The notes below the pieces were generated by a model. That model had not been told where the DNA came from, made no database searches, and saw only the letters and a program-made list of their open reading frames with translations. Shown here piece after piece: positions 1 to 7,765 of a stretch of DNA of 19,428 nucleotides (its first letter is position 1; every line of letters begins with the position of its first letter). The DNA is taken from contig JACQZL010000046.1 of assembly GCA_016213865.1 (NCBI GenBank), positions 22,001 through 41,428 on the forward strand, written 5' to 3'. Both the position numbers and the translations under genes were made by a program. This stretch comes from Candidatus Rifleibacteriota bacterium. Its GTDB lineage: Bacteria; UBP17; UBA6191; JACPRK01.

Positions 1-1185
1 AGCCTGAGGCTGGAGGTCGGCTCGGCCGCGAGCGAGGGGGTCTCGGGCTGCACCCTCTCACGCTGGGTTGCCGAGGGATGGCTCCCCCTCCGCATCACCC
101 TGAAAACCGGCGTGGGTGAGTGTCGCCCTCCGCTCTTCCATTGGCACGAGGAGCGGGGGAACTTCAACGGAGAAGTACCCGAGTGGAACTTCATGCGAGA
201 GATGCCGGCGCACGGTCAGTTCCGGGGACGCGACCTGTCACCCGAGCTCCAGCAGGTCTCTGAAATGCGACTCACCTTCTGGGAGAACTGGCAGACCATG
301 GACCTGCTGCAGGACATGGTCGTGGCCGGCGAGCGCGTCTACCTCCTGCGTGGTGGAGACGTCCCGCTCGTCTGCCTGGACCTGGCGGGCAAGCCGGTCA
401 GTGACTTCAGGGGCCTGCGCGACCCGACAGGACGGCCGGTCGACCTTCCTTTGGCACCGGGTTTCAACCAGTATGCCTACTCGATGTGCCGGCTCGGAAA
501 CCGCGGAGCGATCGCGATTGCCGATGCGATCCGCAGTCAGGTCTTGTTGGCCGATCCGACGGGGATGGTCTGGCGGATCATCCCGATGAGCAGCCAGAGG
601 CACAAGATGGCCGACATCCACTTCGATGAAGCGAACCGCGTCCTGATGCTGGCCGATCCGGAAGCCGGCTGTGTCCTGCGGTTCGACGAGAATGGCTCAA
701 TCCTGGCCCCGATGAAGTGTCCCGGCGTCACCGCGGCCTGCACGTCTCCGGATGGCAGTCGCGTCTACTGCCTGGTCCCCCGGCGCGGCGGCTTTGTCAT
801 CTTCACTCCCGACGGCCGGGAGGTCGACTTCTGGCGCTCGGTGGAGATCGAAGCCCTTTCGAGGATCTGTTGCGACCGCCAAGGCCGCCTCTTCGCCGGG
901 GCGCCCGACGGGCAGCTCATCGGGTTCACGGCCCGGGGCGAGGTCTTTCTCCCCTTCGCGTCTCTCTGGCCCGAATCCGAAGAGCTCCGCGGGAACCCAC
1001 CGACGCTCGCCGCCATCCAGGTCGAGTCGGACGACCGACTGTTGATCGGTCTGGCGGGGCCGGTCTGCGGCTGGGCCGAGGTCAAACTGAAACCCCGGAG
1101 GGCCCAGTCGACCGAGCCCGAGCTCCACGTGAACGAGCTCGAGTTCCCGGGAGGGGTGGCTCCGGGGACCGAGCCACAGCCTTGA
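1..1185 (+). CDS. Beta-propeller-like protein, 5'-truncated by window edge
   Basis: The reading frame is open from base 1, so the true start lies outside the window; 394 residues are visible and the stop is TGA at 1183-1185. A GTG at 112 is not a convincing start because coding-like sequence continues upstream of it. The middle and C-terminal parts show repeated short units with a blade-like pattern, such as DPTGMVWRI, DENGSILAP, TPDGREVDF and ARGEVFLPF, each following a hydrophobic strand pair. This is typical of NHL/SMP-30/PQQ-like propellers, which act as binding or scaffold modules, and sometimes as lactonases. No catalytic metal site can be assigned and no ligand can be inferred. The next gene starts 171 bp downstream on the same strand, so co-transcription is possible but not shown. 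The coding call is firm; the fold is inferred from repeat texture only. Confidence 0.75.
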   Translation, partial: SLRLEVGSAASEGVSGCTLSRWVAEGWLPLRITLKTGVGECRPPLFHWHEERGNFNGEVPEWNFMREMPAHGQFRGRDLSPELQQVSEMRLTFWENWQTMDLLQDMVVAGERVYLLRGGDVPLVCLDLAGKPVSDFRGLRDPTGRPVDLPLAPGFNQYAYSMCRLGNRGAIAIADAIRSQVLLADPTGMVWRIIPMSSQRHKMADIHFDEANRVLMLADPEAGCVLRFDENGSILAPMKCPGVTAACTSPDGSRVYCLVPRRGGFVIFTPDGREVDFWRSVEIEALSRICCDRQGRLFAGAPDGQLIGFTARGEVFLPFASLWPESEELRGNPPTLAAIQVESDDRLLIGLAGPVCGWAEVKLKPRRAQSTEPELHVNELEFPGGVAPGTEPQP

Positions 1186-1356
1186 GGCGGTCGCCCATCA
1201 TCGCGGTCTTGGGCGTCAGGCCGCCCGGGCCCGGCTGGACCACCTGGCGCTGGACCTTCACGGAAGCCGGTCCTCCCGGACCAAGAGCCGTATCGTACCC
1301 GTTGCTCCGTAACAGGCACATCACCTCTCCCGCTGACCCCGGAGGGACTGCAATCC
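1186..1356. other. Intergenic spacer with short hairpin and RBS
   Basis: This 171-bp spacer holds no gene I can support. A small hairpin, GGTCC (1269-1273) pairing with GGACC (1278-1282) across a TCCC loop, has no T-tract, so it is a weak terminator candidate at best. A GGAGGG at 1341-1346 lies 10 nt before the ATG at 1357 and is a good ribosome binding site for the next gene. Confidence 0.4.
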
Positions 1357-3207
1357 ATGAGATCCACAAACACCGTTTCCACCCCGAGCCCCGTATGGAA
1401 ATCGCTGCCTGAGGCGCTCGAGCTCAGTTACAACAACGACGAGGTCAAGGAGCTCGCGGACTTGCTCGGCCTCAAGGTCCCGGCCCGCAAGTCAGAGCGC
1501 GTCGAGGCAGTGTCCTCGGCGATACTCGGGACAGGGTCGACGGTCCATCGGTTGGAAACGCTCTGGGCCGAGCTCGACGACCTGCAGAAGGCGGCCGTCG
1601 CCGAGACGCTCCACGGCAGCACGGGGTTCTTCGATGGCAGCGCCTTTGAGGCCAAGTACGGGGGTCAGCCGTCCTGGACCGGCGGAAAGGACCGCTGGGG
1701 GCGGCCGAATGGGCCCTCGCGGTTGTGCCTGTTCTTGCTCCGGGTCGACAAGCACACCTGGGGAAGGACCATCCCGGCCGACCTGGCCCGTCGACTGATG
1801 GGCCTGGTCCCGCGGCCCCGTCAGGAGCAACTGGCCACGCTCGACATCCCCAGACCGCTCGGGGAAGAGGACGCTCTCACGATTCGTCTGACCGAGAGCT
1901 CCGCTCAGCAAGAGTTGTTCAGCGTGCTACGACTGGTGGACATGGGCCGCGTCCAGGTCAGCGACGCGACCCTGCGGCCTTCGGCCAAGGCCGTCGCGGC
2001 TGTCGCCGAGACGCTGTCCGGCGGGGACTTCTACGGCCCGGACGACGAGTCGAAAGACAAGTACGTGCAGCGAATAGGGGCGATCCGCGCCTTCGCGTGG
2101 CCGCTTCTCGTTCAGGCCGCCGGGCTCGCCAAGGCGGCAGGTACTCGTTTGGCACTCACGCCGGCGGGGCGCAAGGCGCTGACCCGACCGGCGCCCGAGC
2201 TCCTGAGCGCGGCCTGGAAGGCCTGGCTTCGCAATACCTTCTTCGATGAGTTCAGCCGGATCGACGTCATCAAGGGACAGAGTGAGCGCAGGCATTTGAC
2301 CGCAGTTGCAGGCCGCCGCGAGACCATCGCCGGCGTACTGCGTACCTGTCCGGCCGGCCGCTGGATCGAGGTCGACGAACTGTCGCGGCACATGCAGGCG
2401 AGCGGCGCCGTCTTCGAGGTGACCCGAAACCCCTGGAAGCTCTACATCGCCGACGCGCACTACGGTTCCCTCGGCTACCAAGGATGCGGCGGCTGGAACA
2501 TCCTGCAGGGGCGCTACCTGTTGACCTTCCTCTTCGAGTACGCCGCGACCCTGGGTCTGATCGACGTCGCCTACGCGAGCCCGCTCGACGCGCGCGAGGA
2601 CTACCATGGCAACTGGGGGGTTGACGACCTCCGGTTCCTGAGCCGGTACGACGGCCTGGTCTGCTTCCGCATCAACGCCCTCGGGGCCTGCGTGCTGGGG
2701 ATCTCCGGGAGCTACGAAACCACGGAGGCCGCGCCCGCGGGCTCGCTCAAGGTGCTGCCCAATCTCGACGTCGTGACCACGCGGCAGAGGTTCGACCCGG
2801 GCGACGAGGCGTTTCTCGCCGCCTTCTGCACCCGGCGCTCGGAAAACGTCTTCTCTCTCGACCGGCGCACGGCCCTCGAGGCAATCGACAAGGGCCACGT
2901 GGCCGAGGAGCTCCGCGCCTTCCTTTCGAGGAGCTCCGAGGGTGGGTTCCAGGACACCGTTCGCTGCTTTCTGGAGGACCTCGAGAAGCGGGCCGGAATG
3001 CTCTCGGAGGTAGGGCACGCCTTGCTCGTCGACTGCGCTGACGAGATCGTGGCACTCCAGATTGCGAACGACAGCCGGACGCGGGCACTGTGCCGGCTGG
3101 CGGCCCCGAGGACGCTGGTGGTGCCAGCGCAGTCCGAAGCGGCCTTCAAACGAGCCGCGTTCGCGCTCGGCTATCCCGTCCGGCCGCTGGGCGCGGGCAG
3201 CCGATGA
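1357..3207 (+). CDS. Helicase-associated (XPB/Ssl2 N-terminal-like, Helicase_C_3) protein without helicase motor
   Basis: 616 residues from an ATG with GGAGGG 10 nt upstream. The C-terminal part (residues about 464-608) opens with LKVLPNLDVV and continues through a helix-rich stretch to RTLVVPAQSEAAFKRAAF and a GYPV-like end. This order (LP-N/D-hydrophobic strand, winged-helix-like helices, final strand ending near G-Y/P) resembles the XPB/Ssl2 N-terminal-like domain (Pfam Helicase_C_3). The mycobacterial Rv0862c family is a known relative and is encoded beside an XPB helicase. No Walker A, DEAD/DEAH or other SF2 motif is present, so this is an accessory protein, presumably for nucleic-acid remodelling or repair. 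The N-terminal 150 residues are helical and include ELADLLGLKVPARKSERVEA, a SAP- or HeH-like helix-turn-helix texture. The TGA overlaps the ATG of a following frame (ATGA at 3204-3207), implying that a coupled partner once followed. The family call rests on recalled pattern, not on a search. Confidence 0.75.
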   Translation: MRSTNTVSTPSPVWKSLPEALELSYNNDEVKELADLLGLKVPARKSERVEAVSSAILGTGSTVHRLETLWAELDDLQKAAVAETLHGSTGFFDGSAFEAKYGGQPSWTGGKDRWGRPNGPSRLCLFLLRVDKHTWGRTIPADLARRLMGLVPRPRQEQLATLDIPRPLGEEDALTIRLTESSAQQELFSVLRLVDMGRVQVSDATLRPSAKAVAAVAETLSGGDFYGPDDESKDKYVQRIGAIRAFAWPLLVQAAGLAKAAGTRLALTPAGRKALTRPAPELLSAAWKAWLRNTFFDEFSRIDVIKGQSERRHLTAVAGRRETIAGVLRTCPAGRWIEVDELSRHMQASGAVFEVTRNPWKLYIADAHYGSLGYQGCGGWNILQGRYLLTFLFEYAATLGLIDVAYASPLDAREDYHGNWGVDDLRFLSRYDGLVCFRINALGACVLGISGSYETTEAAPAGSLKVLPNLDVVTTRQRFDPGDEAFLAAFCTRRSENVFSLDRRTALEAIDKGHVAEELRAFLSRSSEGGFQDTVRCFLEDLEKRAGMLSEVGHALLVDCADEIVALQIANDSRTRALCRLAAPRTLVVPAQSEAAFKRAAFALGYPVRPLGAGSR

Positions 3208-3524
3208 ACATCGAGTTCTGCAAGGACGCCACCGACGCTGTCTTCAAGGCTCTCGTCGAGCAGGCAAGGGCCGGTGGCTCACCGGAAGGGCCGTTCCGTC
3301 GACAGCTCGCGCGCCCTGGCAAGCGCCTCCGGACGCACGGCGGGGCCGAGCTCGCGCACGGCCGCCGAGAGCTCGCTCTCCGTGGGAGCCCGGCCGAACA
3401 CGTCGGCGTGCATCGAGAGGTAGTCCTCGGTGCGGTCCGTGAGGAGAGCCGAGGGCAGCAAGTCCGGGGCGTCGACCAGGTGCACGGTGAGCTGACCGCA
3501 GACACTCTGCCGCGACCGCGGTGA
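3204..3524 (+). pseudogene. Probable truncated start of a coupled downstream gene
   Basis: An ATG at 3204 overlaps the stop of the preceding gene in an ATGA arrangement, typical of translational coupling. The first 25 or so residues (beginning MNIEFCKDATDAVFKALVEQ) have natural soluble-protein composition. From about 3279 onward the frame runs antisense to the C-terminus of the minus-strand membrane protein and becomes Arg/Gly/Ala-rich shadow sequence until a stop near 3524. I read it as the surviving 5' end of a gene whose body was lost by deletion, rearrangement or a misjoined assembly. It could also be a genuine short overlapping ORF. No strong Shine-Dalgarno precedes it. I do not recognise the N-terminus; in particular it does not look like the usual start of an XPB helicase. 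Confidence 0.35.
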
Positions 3525-5108
3525 TGGAAACACCTCGGGCCACGCGAAGACCGCCACGGTCGTTGCCCCCCGGGCTCGCATCCGGAGCAGGGGCTTGCGA
3601 TCCGACGAGCCGAGAAGCGGCAGGAGGGTCACCGTCTCGCGCGAACGCGCGGTCGTATCATACGCGAGCCAGTAGAGGCCGTAGCCGACGCTGACACCCG
3701 AATCACGGCAGAAGGCGACCGCCGCGTCAAGGTCCGCGCCGAGGTTGAACGCGCTCCGGCGCAGCGCCAGATCGGGTTCGTCGCCGGGTGTCGCCAGCGC
3801 CGCTCTCAGGCGGTCCAGCGAGTCCGGCGGCTCGGCCACGGCGAAGCGCCGGCCGGCGAACGACAGCGACCAGGCCTGGCCAAGCAAGGCAAGAATCACC
3901 CACCCGGCCAGGACCAGGCCACGCGCGCGGGCGGACCTCGCGAGCAACCCGTGCGCGCAGAGCAGCGCCACAGGGATGAAGACCGGCGTCAGGTAACGGG
4001 AATGCTCAATCCCGGAGACCCGCGGGTAGGCAACGAACATCACGAACGTGAGGCCGACGATCGCAAGCCAATAGAGCGGCCCCACGCTTGGGTCTTCGAC
4101 CTCGCCACGCACGACCCGCCAGGCTCCCCACGCCGCCGGCACGAGGAAGACCATGAGGGCCAGACCCGCCGCCGCCAAGGTGAGGGGGCCGTCGAACGGG
4201 CCGAGGTAGTACAGGTGCGCTCCCATGCTGTTGGGACCGATCGGTGCAAGAGGCGAGAACTGGAGCAGCGCCGCCCCCGCCAGCAGGAGCTTGCGCGCGT
4301 CGGGCACGACGAAGCCGAGGCTGCCGGCGGGACCGAAGGCCACCTCGCCGACCGTCAGAAGGACCACGGCTGGAGCCACCGCCAAGGCGGCCTGGGCAGC
4401 GCGGAGGACGGTCCTGGGTGTCCAGTCGACCGCACCTCGCTCGCGCGCCACGGTAACGACCAGGGCGAGGAACAGCGCCGCCGCGGCGAGCACGGCGTTG
4501 ACCGCGTAGAAGCAGGCCAGCAGAAGGACCAACGAAGCCAGGAGCGCCCTGGCGTGCGCCCCGCAGGACCTGGGCCGCGGGTCGAGGCCCGGCCGCAGTG
4601 CGAGGAACGCCGCCCAGGCTAGCCACAAGAACGAGCCCTGGCTGAACCCGGGACGGCAGACGGGCAGCAGCAGCAGCGGAGGAGCCGCGATGAGGAGCAC
4701 GGCGAGGCTCGTCTTCACGGCCGGGGGCTGGCAGCGCACCATGACCGCGACGGCTGCCGCGTAAAAGGCGAGTGGAATCAAATTGAGCAACCACGACCGG
4801 TCGGCGCCGAAGACCCACAGCAACCCCGCGCCCAGGTACGCCTCGACAGCGCCGAAGCAGGACTGGCCCCAATAGAAGAGCGGCCGGTCTCCCTGCAAGA
4901 TGTGCCGGGCCATCAGATACGGGATCTGGCTGTCGGAGCTGGTCTCGAACCCCGAGAGGGCCGCGCAGGGCAGCCACCATGCAACGACCAGCAACGGCGC
5001 GAACGCCGTGACGAAGCTCGCCAGGCGCAGTTCGAGCCTCTCACGCGTCGGTTGGTGGCTCGGGCTCCTCACCCCCACGGGTGCGGACTGACAACTGGCT
5101 GTCTCCAT
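3279..5108 (-). CDS. GT-C-fold membrane glycosyltransferase-like protein (GT39/PMT-like)
   Basis: 609 residues, ATG at 5108. After a 30-residue cytoplasmic tail come a first membrane helix and a conserved-looking luminal loop. That loop carries SDSQIPYLMARHIL (58-71) and GDRPLFYWGQSCFGAVEAYL (73-92). An acidic residue in the first loop (D59), followed by a G-x-x-P-x-F-Y/W-G-Q-x-x-x-G-x-x-E pattern, is the hallmark of GT-C polyprenyl-phosphate-sugar transferases of the GT39/ArnT-like type. About 10-12 hydrophobic helices follow to residue 430. A soluble C-terminal domain of some 170 residues follows them. Such enzymes move a sugar from a lipid carrier to lipid, glycan or protein on the outer face of the inner membrane; the acceptor is unknown. 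It is divergent from the YejM-like gene across a 500-bp repeat-bearing spacer. Its 3' end converges on the truncated frame from 3204. Confidence 0.8.
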   Translation of the reverse strand: METASCQSAPVGVRSPSHQPTRERLELRLASFVTAFAPLLVVAWWLPCAALSGFETSSDSQIPYLMARHILQGDRPLFYWGQSCFGAVEAYLGAGLLWVFGADRSWLLNLIPLAFYAAAVAVMVRCQPPAVKTSLAVLLIAAPPLLLLPVCRPGFSQGSFLWLAWAAFLALRPGLDPRPRSCGAHARALLASLVLLLACFYAVNAVLAAAALFLALVVTVARERGAVDWTPRTVLRAAQAALAVAPAVVLLTVGEVAFGPAGSLGFVVPDARKLLLAGAALLQFSPLAPIGPNSMGAHLYYLGPFDGPLTLAAAGLALMVFLVPAAWGAWRVVRGEVEDPSVGPLYWLAIVGLTFVMFVAYPRVSGIEHSRYLTPVFIPVALLCAHGLLARSARARGLVLAGWVILALLGQAWSLSFAGRRFAVAEPPDSLDRLRAALATPGDEPDLALRRSAFNLGADLDAAVAFCRDSGVSVGYGLYWLAYDTTARSRETVTLLPLLGSSDRKPLLRMRARGATTVAVFAWPEVFPSPRSRQSVCGQLTVHLVDAPDLLPSALLTDRTEDYLSMHADVFGRAPTESELSAAVRELGPAVRPEALARARELSTERPFR

Positions 5109-5276
5109 CTTCTACTTCGGGTCTCCAGGTTGAAATGACAGGCTGCGAGCATCTTCCGAGCGGGGCACCCAAGTGAGACGCGCGTCCGCCGTGGGGGGCG
5201 CGACGCCAAGAAAAGGGAAGCCGCCTTCTCTCGTTCCGTTCGCCCTACTATGGCGGGCCCCCGCCAACAAGACTGG

Positions 5277-5392
5277 ATGGCGGCGTCTTTCCCCTCCGTT
5301 CGTCCTGAGGAGCGCTCAGCAGAAACTGACCAGCAATCCTCAGGGTCAGGAGCGCGTCTCGAAGGACGGACGGAGGGGAAAGACGCCGCCAT
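5277..5392. repeat. 30-bp near-perfect inverted repeat, 56-nt spacer
   Basis: The left arm at 5277-5306 (starting ATGGCGGCGTCTTTCCCC) and the right arm at 5363-5392 are reverse complements with one mismatch in 30 positions. The spacer is 5307-5362. As RNA or single-stranded DNA this would form a long stem. There is no T-run after it, so it is more like a REP/MITE-type intergenic element than an intrinsic terminator. Confidence 0.85.
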
Positions 5393-5530
5393 ACGGTCTG
5401 AGCCGCCGAGCGTAGCGAGGCGTGTCGAAGGCATGTCCTGAGCCTGTCGAAGCGGGCGGCAAAACTGGCTCTGCGAGCCGTGCTTCGACTCGGAGGCCCG
5501 TAAACGAGCCTCCGGCTCAGCACGAACGGA
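5295..5530. repeat. Outer inverted repeat pair and REP-like motifs
   Basis: A 15-mer at 5295-5309 is matched in inverted orientation, 14 of 15, by CTCAGCACGAACGGA at 5516-5530. Inside lie two direct copies of TGTCGAAG (5423-5430 and 5445-5452) and an inverted relative near 5482-5489. A hairpin is formed by CGGAGGC (5491-5497) and GCCTCCG (5508-5514). From general knowledge, CCTGAGCCTGTCGAAG-type motifs are frequent intergenic repeats in several high-GC bacterial groups. The composition suggests a decayed or compound palindromic element. Confidence 0.6.
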
Positions 5531-5640
5531 TCCTGATCTCCCCATGAGTTGGCGTCGCGCCCGCCGTAGGATTTGGACTTGAGCGGAGGTGCCGAGGTGC
5601 CTGCCTACACTTGAGCCTTCCGCCGAAAGTCCATCCGATC

Positions 5641-7458
5641 ATGAACCTCACTGAACCACGCGTTGCTCCGCGACTGCTGCACGTGCTCGCGAACGCCGCC
5701 GTTCTCGTCGGACTTCTCGGGGGAGTTGCACTCCCAGGCTTCTTCGTTGTGTACAACGTCGGTCTGGCGACCGTGATCGCGCTCACCGTCTTTGGGATCG
5801 GACTGGCCGTACATTGCCTGTCTCGCGGCGGTGGCCTTCTCGCGGACGGAGTGATCGTCGTCCTCGAAACGGGGAGCGTTCTCTTTGCGGTAGTGGACAC
5901 GAAAGTCTACGCTCTCACCTGCGTTCATATCTACAGTTCGATCGTCACGCAGGCCCTGCTCAGCACCGGCGGCTCCTACGAGCTCGCACTCGGCCGAGCG
6001 ACCCTCGGCTCTTTCGCCCTTTTCGCCTTCGCCGTGCTCGCAGTGCAAGCCACGAGCCTGGCGCTGTTGGCACGTCTCGCTCTTCGATTTCCTCTTGGAG
6101 TCGGGCGACTGGCCCGAGCTGCCGGAGTTGCGGCCATCGGGGCCGTGGGGCTCTCGGTCGCGACGGCGCCCACCCTTCGCCTCCGGTGCCACGACTCGTT
6201 CGGCAGGTTCGACGCCCTCGTCTTCGAATCGCTGGTTTTCGGCGAGACGCACTTCGTCCCCAACTGGTCCAACGTCACCTACCCGCTGCCGTCCACGCCC
6301 AGTCCAAGACTGAAACGGCCCAAGAGCATCCTCTTCATCGTGGTGGAGTCCTTCCGCGCGGACGCACTCGGCGCCGCGCTGACTCCCAACTTGTGGGCTC
6401 TGCGTCAACGTTGTCTGACTTCGGCTCATCACTACTCCGGGGGCCACACGACCGAGTTCGGGATGTTCTCGGCGCTCTACGGGCTCCAGTCCTACTACTA
6501 TGTTCCGTTTTCCGAGGCCAAGACCACTGCCTTCCCGCTTTCCGTGCTGCGCGCCAACGGGTACCGGCTCCGCGGCTCGACGGCCACCCCACTGCGCGAC
6601 TGGAACGGCGCGGGTTTCATGCTCGAGGCGTTCGACTCCTTCGACGAGCGCACCACGACGGGAAGCTGGAGGGACGACAGGGCAGTGGCCGAGGACGCAG
6701 TCCGGTTCGGCAAGCAGCGCGACCCGGCAAGGCCCTTCTTTCAACTGCTCTTCTTTCACGCCACTCACCACAACTATTACTACCCGCCGGAATTCGCCCT
6801 CCATACCCCGGCGATGCCGGTCGACTACGACCATTTCATGGGCGACGATCGTCTCGCCGAATTCCGGATCCAAATCGAAAACCGCTACAAGAACAGCGTC
6901 ACGTATGTCGATTCGCTCATCGCACAAGTCCTCCGCGCCTACGCTCCCGAACTCGAACGTGGAGAGTTGGCTGTGGTCGTCACCGGCGACCACGGAGAGG
7001 AGTTCTGGGATCATGGCTTCTTGGGCCACGGAGCGCCCCTTTTCTACAACGAGCGGATTCAAGTGCCGCTTCTGTTGTACCTTCCCGGAGTCGACGCGCG
7101 AGAGGTCTCCCTCTCGAGTCATGTCGATCTCTGGCCGACGCTGTTGGACGCTCTTGGCGCCGAGCTGTCCAGTGCGTCCTTTTCGGACGGGGTCTCGCTT
7201 CTTGCCGAGCCCCCGGCGGCGCGCACCGTCCTCGTCGGTGGGACGGGCTTTCCAGTCCGGGGCGACCACGCGTGCCTCATCGAGGGCTCGCGGAAAGTCT
7301 GGGTGAATCTGTGCCCGGGCGACGAGTTCTGTCTTCAGAAGACCAAGGCGAGCGATCTGGTCGACCATCCGGTCGAGATGACTCCCGGGGAAGCGACGGC
7401 GATGATCCGTCGATTCGAGCGAAACTTCAGCCGATTCACGCCGCCCGCGCGTCCGTGA
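5641..7458 (+). CDS. YejM/PbgA-like inner-membrane protein, alkaline phosphatase/sulfatase superfamily
   Basis: 605 residues from ATG 5641. A TTG at 5611 is in frame, has better-placed GGAGGT/GAGGTG upstream, and would add 10 residues, so the start is unsettled. About five membrane helices occupy the first 190 residues. Among them, DTKVYALTCVHIYS matches the DUF3413-type pattern of YejM. The periplasmic hydrolase-fold domain begins at ILFIVVESFRADAL (metal-position E236). It continues with HHYSGGHTTEFGMFSALYG (T270/T271 at the nucleophile position), FHATHHNYYYP, and GDHGEEFWDHGFLGHG (D450, H451). Order, length and the HYSxGxTT signature match YejM/PbgA (586 residues in E. coli), which senses LPS and controls LpxC turnover; LTA synthases and phosphoethanolamine transferases are more distant relatives. 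Here the metal and nucleophile residues look intact, so true phosphotransfer or hydrolysis is possible. It is divergent from the GT-C gene. Confidence 0.85.
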   Translation: MNLTEPRVAPRLLHVLANAAVLVGLLGGVALPGFFVVYNVGLATVIALTVFGIGLAVHCLSRGGGLLADGVIVVLETGSVLFAVVDTKVYALTCVHIYSSIVTQALLSTGGSYELALGRATLGSFALFAFAVLAVQATSLALLARLALRFPLGVGRLARAAGVAAIGAVGLSVATAPTLRLRCHDSFGRFDALVFESLVFGETHFVPNWSNVTYPLPSTPSPRLKRPKSILFIVVESFRADALGAALTPNLWALRQRCLTSAHHYSGGHTTEFGMFSALYGLQSYYYVPFSEAKTTAFPLSVLRANGYRLRGSTATPLRDWNGAGFMLEAFDSFDERTTTGSWRDDRAVAEDAVRFGKQRDPARPFFQLLFFHATHHNYYYPPEFALHTPAMPVDYDHFMGDDRLAEFRIQIENRYKNSVTYVDSLIAQVLRAYAPELERGELAVVVTGDHGEEFWDHGFLGHGAPLFYNERIQVPLLLYLPGVDAREVSLSSHVDLWPTLLDALGAELSSASFSDGVSLLAEPPAARTVLVGGTGFPVRGDHACLIEGSRKVWVNLCPGDEFCLQKTKASDLVDHPVEMTPGEATAMIRRFERNFSRFTPPARP

Positions 7459-7473
7459 GTGCGGCCTTCGGTC

Positions 7474-7494
7474 GCCGTCGTCCCGTCCGACGGC
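7474..7494 (+). terminator. Possible terminator hairpin after YejM-like gene
   Basis: GCCGTCG (7474-7480) pairs perfectly with CGACGGC (7488-7494) over a 7-nt loop. The hairpin begins 16 nt after the upstream stop codon. There is no following T-tract, so intrinsic termination is uncertain. Confidence 0.3.
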
Positions 7495-7560
7495 AACAAG
7501 TTCGTAACCGTTCACGACACTATCGAGAGGAGCGGGCGAAACGACAGGTTTGGAGGCCTT

Positions 7561-7665
7561 TTCACCACGAAGACACGGAGCACACCAAGGAAGCACGAAG
7601 GGGAAGGTAAGACAAAGAAGTCAACCTTGGTGCCGACTTGGTGCCCTTCGTGACTTGGTGGTGAA
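7561..7665. repeat. Long imperfect dyad repeat (TTCACCAC...GTGGTGAA)
   Basis: The ends TTCACCAC (7561-7568) and GTGGTGAA (7658-7665) are exact reverse complements. Inside them the arms stay partly complementary, with recurring CACGAAG, ACCAAG, CTTCGTG and CTTGGTG words. A related element lies at 14139-14237. This resembles the ACCACGAAGACACGAAG-type intergenic dyads seen in many environmental high-GC genomes. Confidence 0.7.
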
Positions 7666-7765
7666 CGCTCACACAAATTCCGCGAGATCGGCCCGCAACT
7701 TGCTAGATGCAGTTGCGTAGTCATGGACACCGGGCTATACTGCCCGCTCTTTCGGTCGCCCGATC

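Larger units (their letters stand above)
5109..5640. other. Non-coding divergent spacer with nested repeats
   Basis: The 532 bp between the divergent GT-C and YejM-like genes contain no credible gene. Short frames on both strands read through inverted-repeat DNA and are low-complexity. The stretch from about 5230 to 5530 is occupied by inverted repeats listed separately. The promoters of both flanking genes must lie here unless they are transcribed from within the repeats, but I see no clear -35/-10 pair. GGAGGT at 5585-5590 and GAGGTG at 5594-5599 lie upstream of a TTG at 5611. Confidence 0.6.
7459..7765. other. Intergenic region with long dyad repeat
   Basis: This 307-bp gap holds no gene. 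It contains the hairpin at 7474-7494, the dyad repeat at 7561-7665 and about 100 bp of leader before the lipoprotein gene. Short frames on both strands here are translations of the repeat and lack convincing starts. Confidence 0.6.

Noticed and set aside
1082..1369. Minus-strand 95-codon frame across the spacer after the first gene
   Set aside because: Partly antisense to the first gene, no RBS or recognisable family; treated as chance open frame in high-GC DNA.
5605..7596. 663-codon minus-strand open frame opposite the YejM-like gene
   Set aside because: Composition is shadow-like and no family pattern is visible, while the plus strand carries clear catalytic motifs and membrane helices.
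7512..7730. Small protein encoded on the minus strand in the 7459-7765 gap
   Set aside because: Its sequence is a translation of the dyad repeat and includes the typical spurious string from such repeats.
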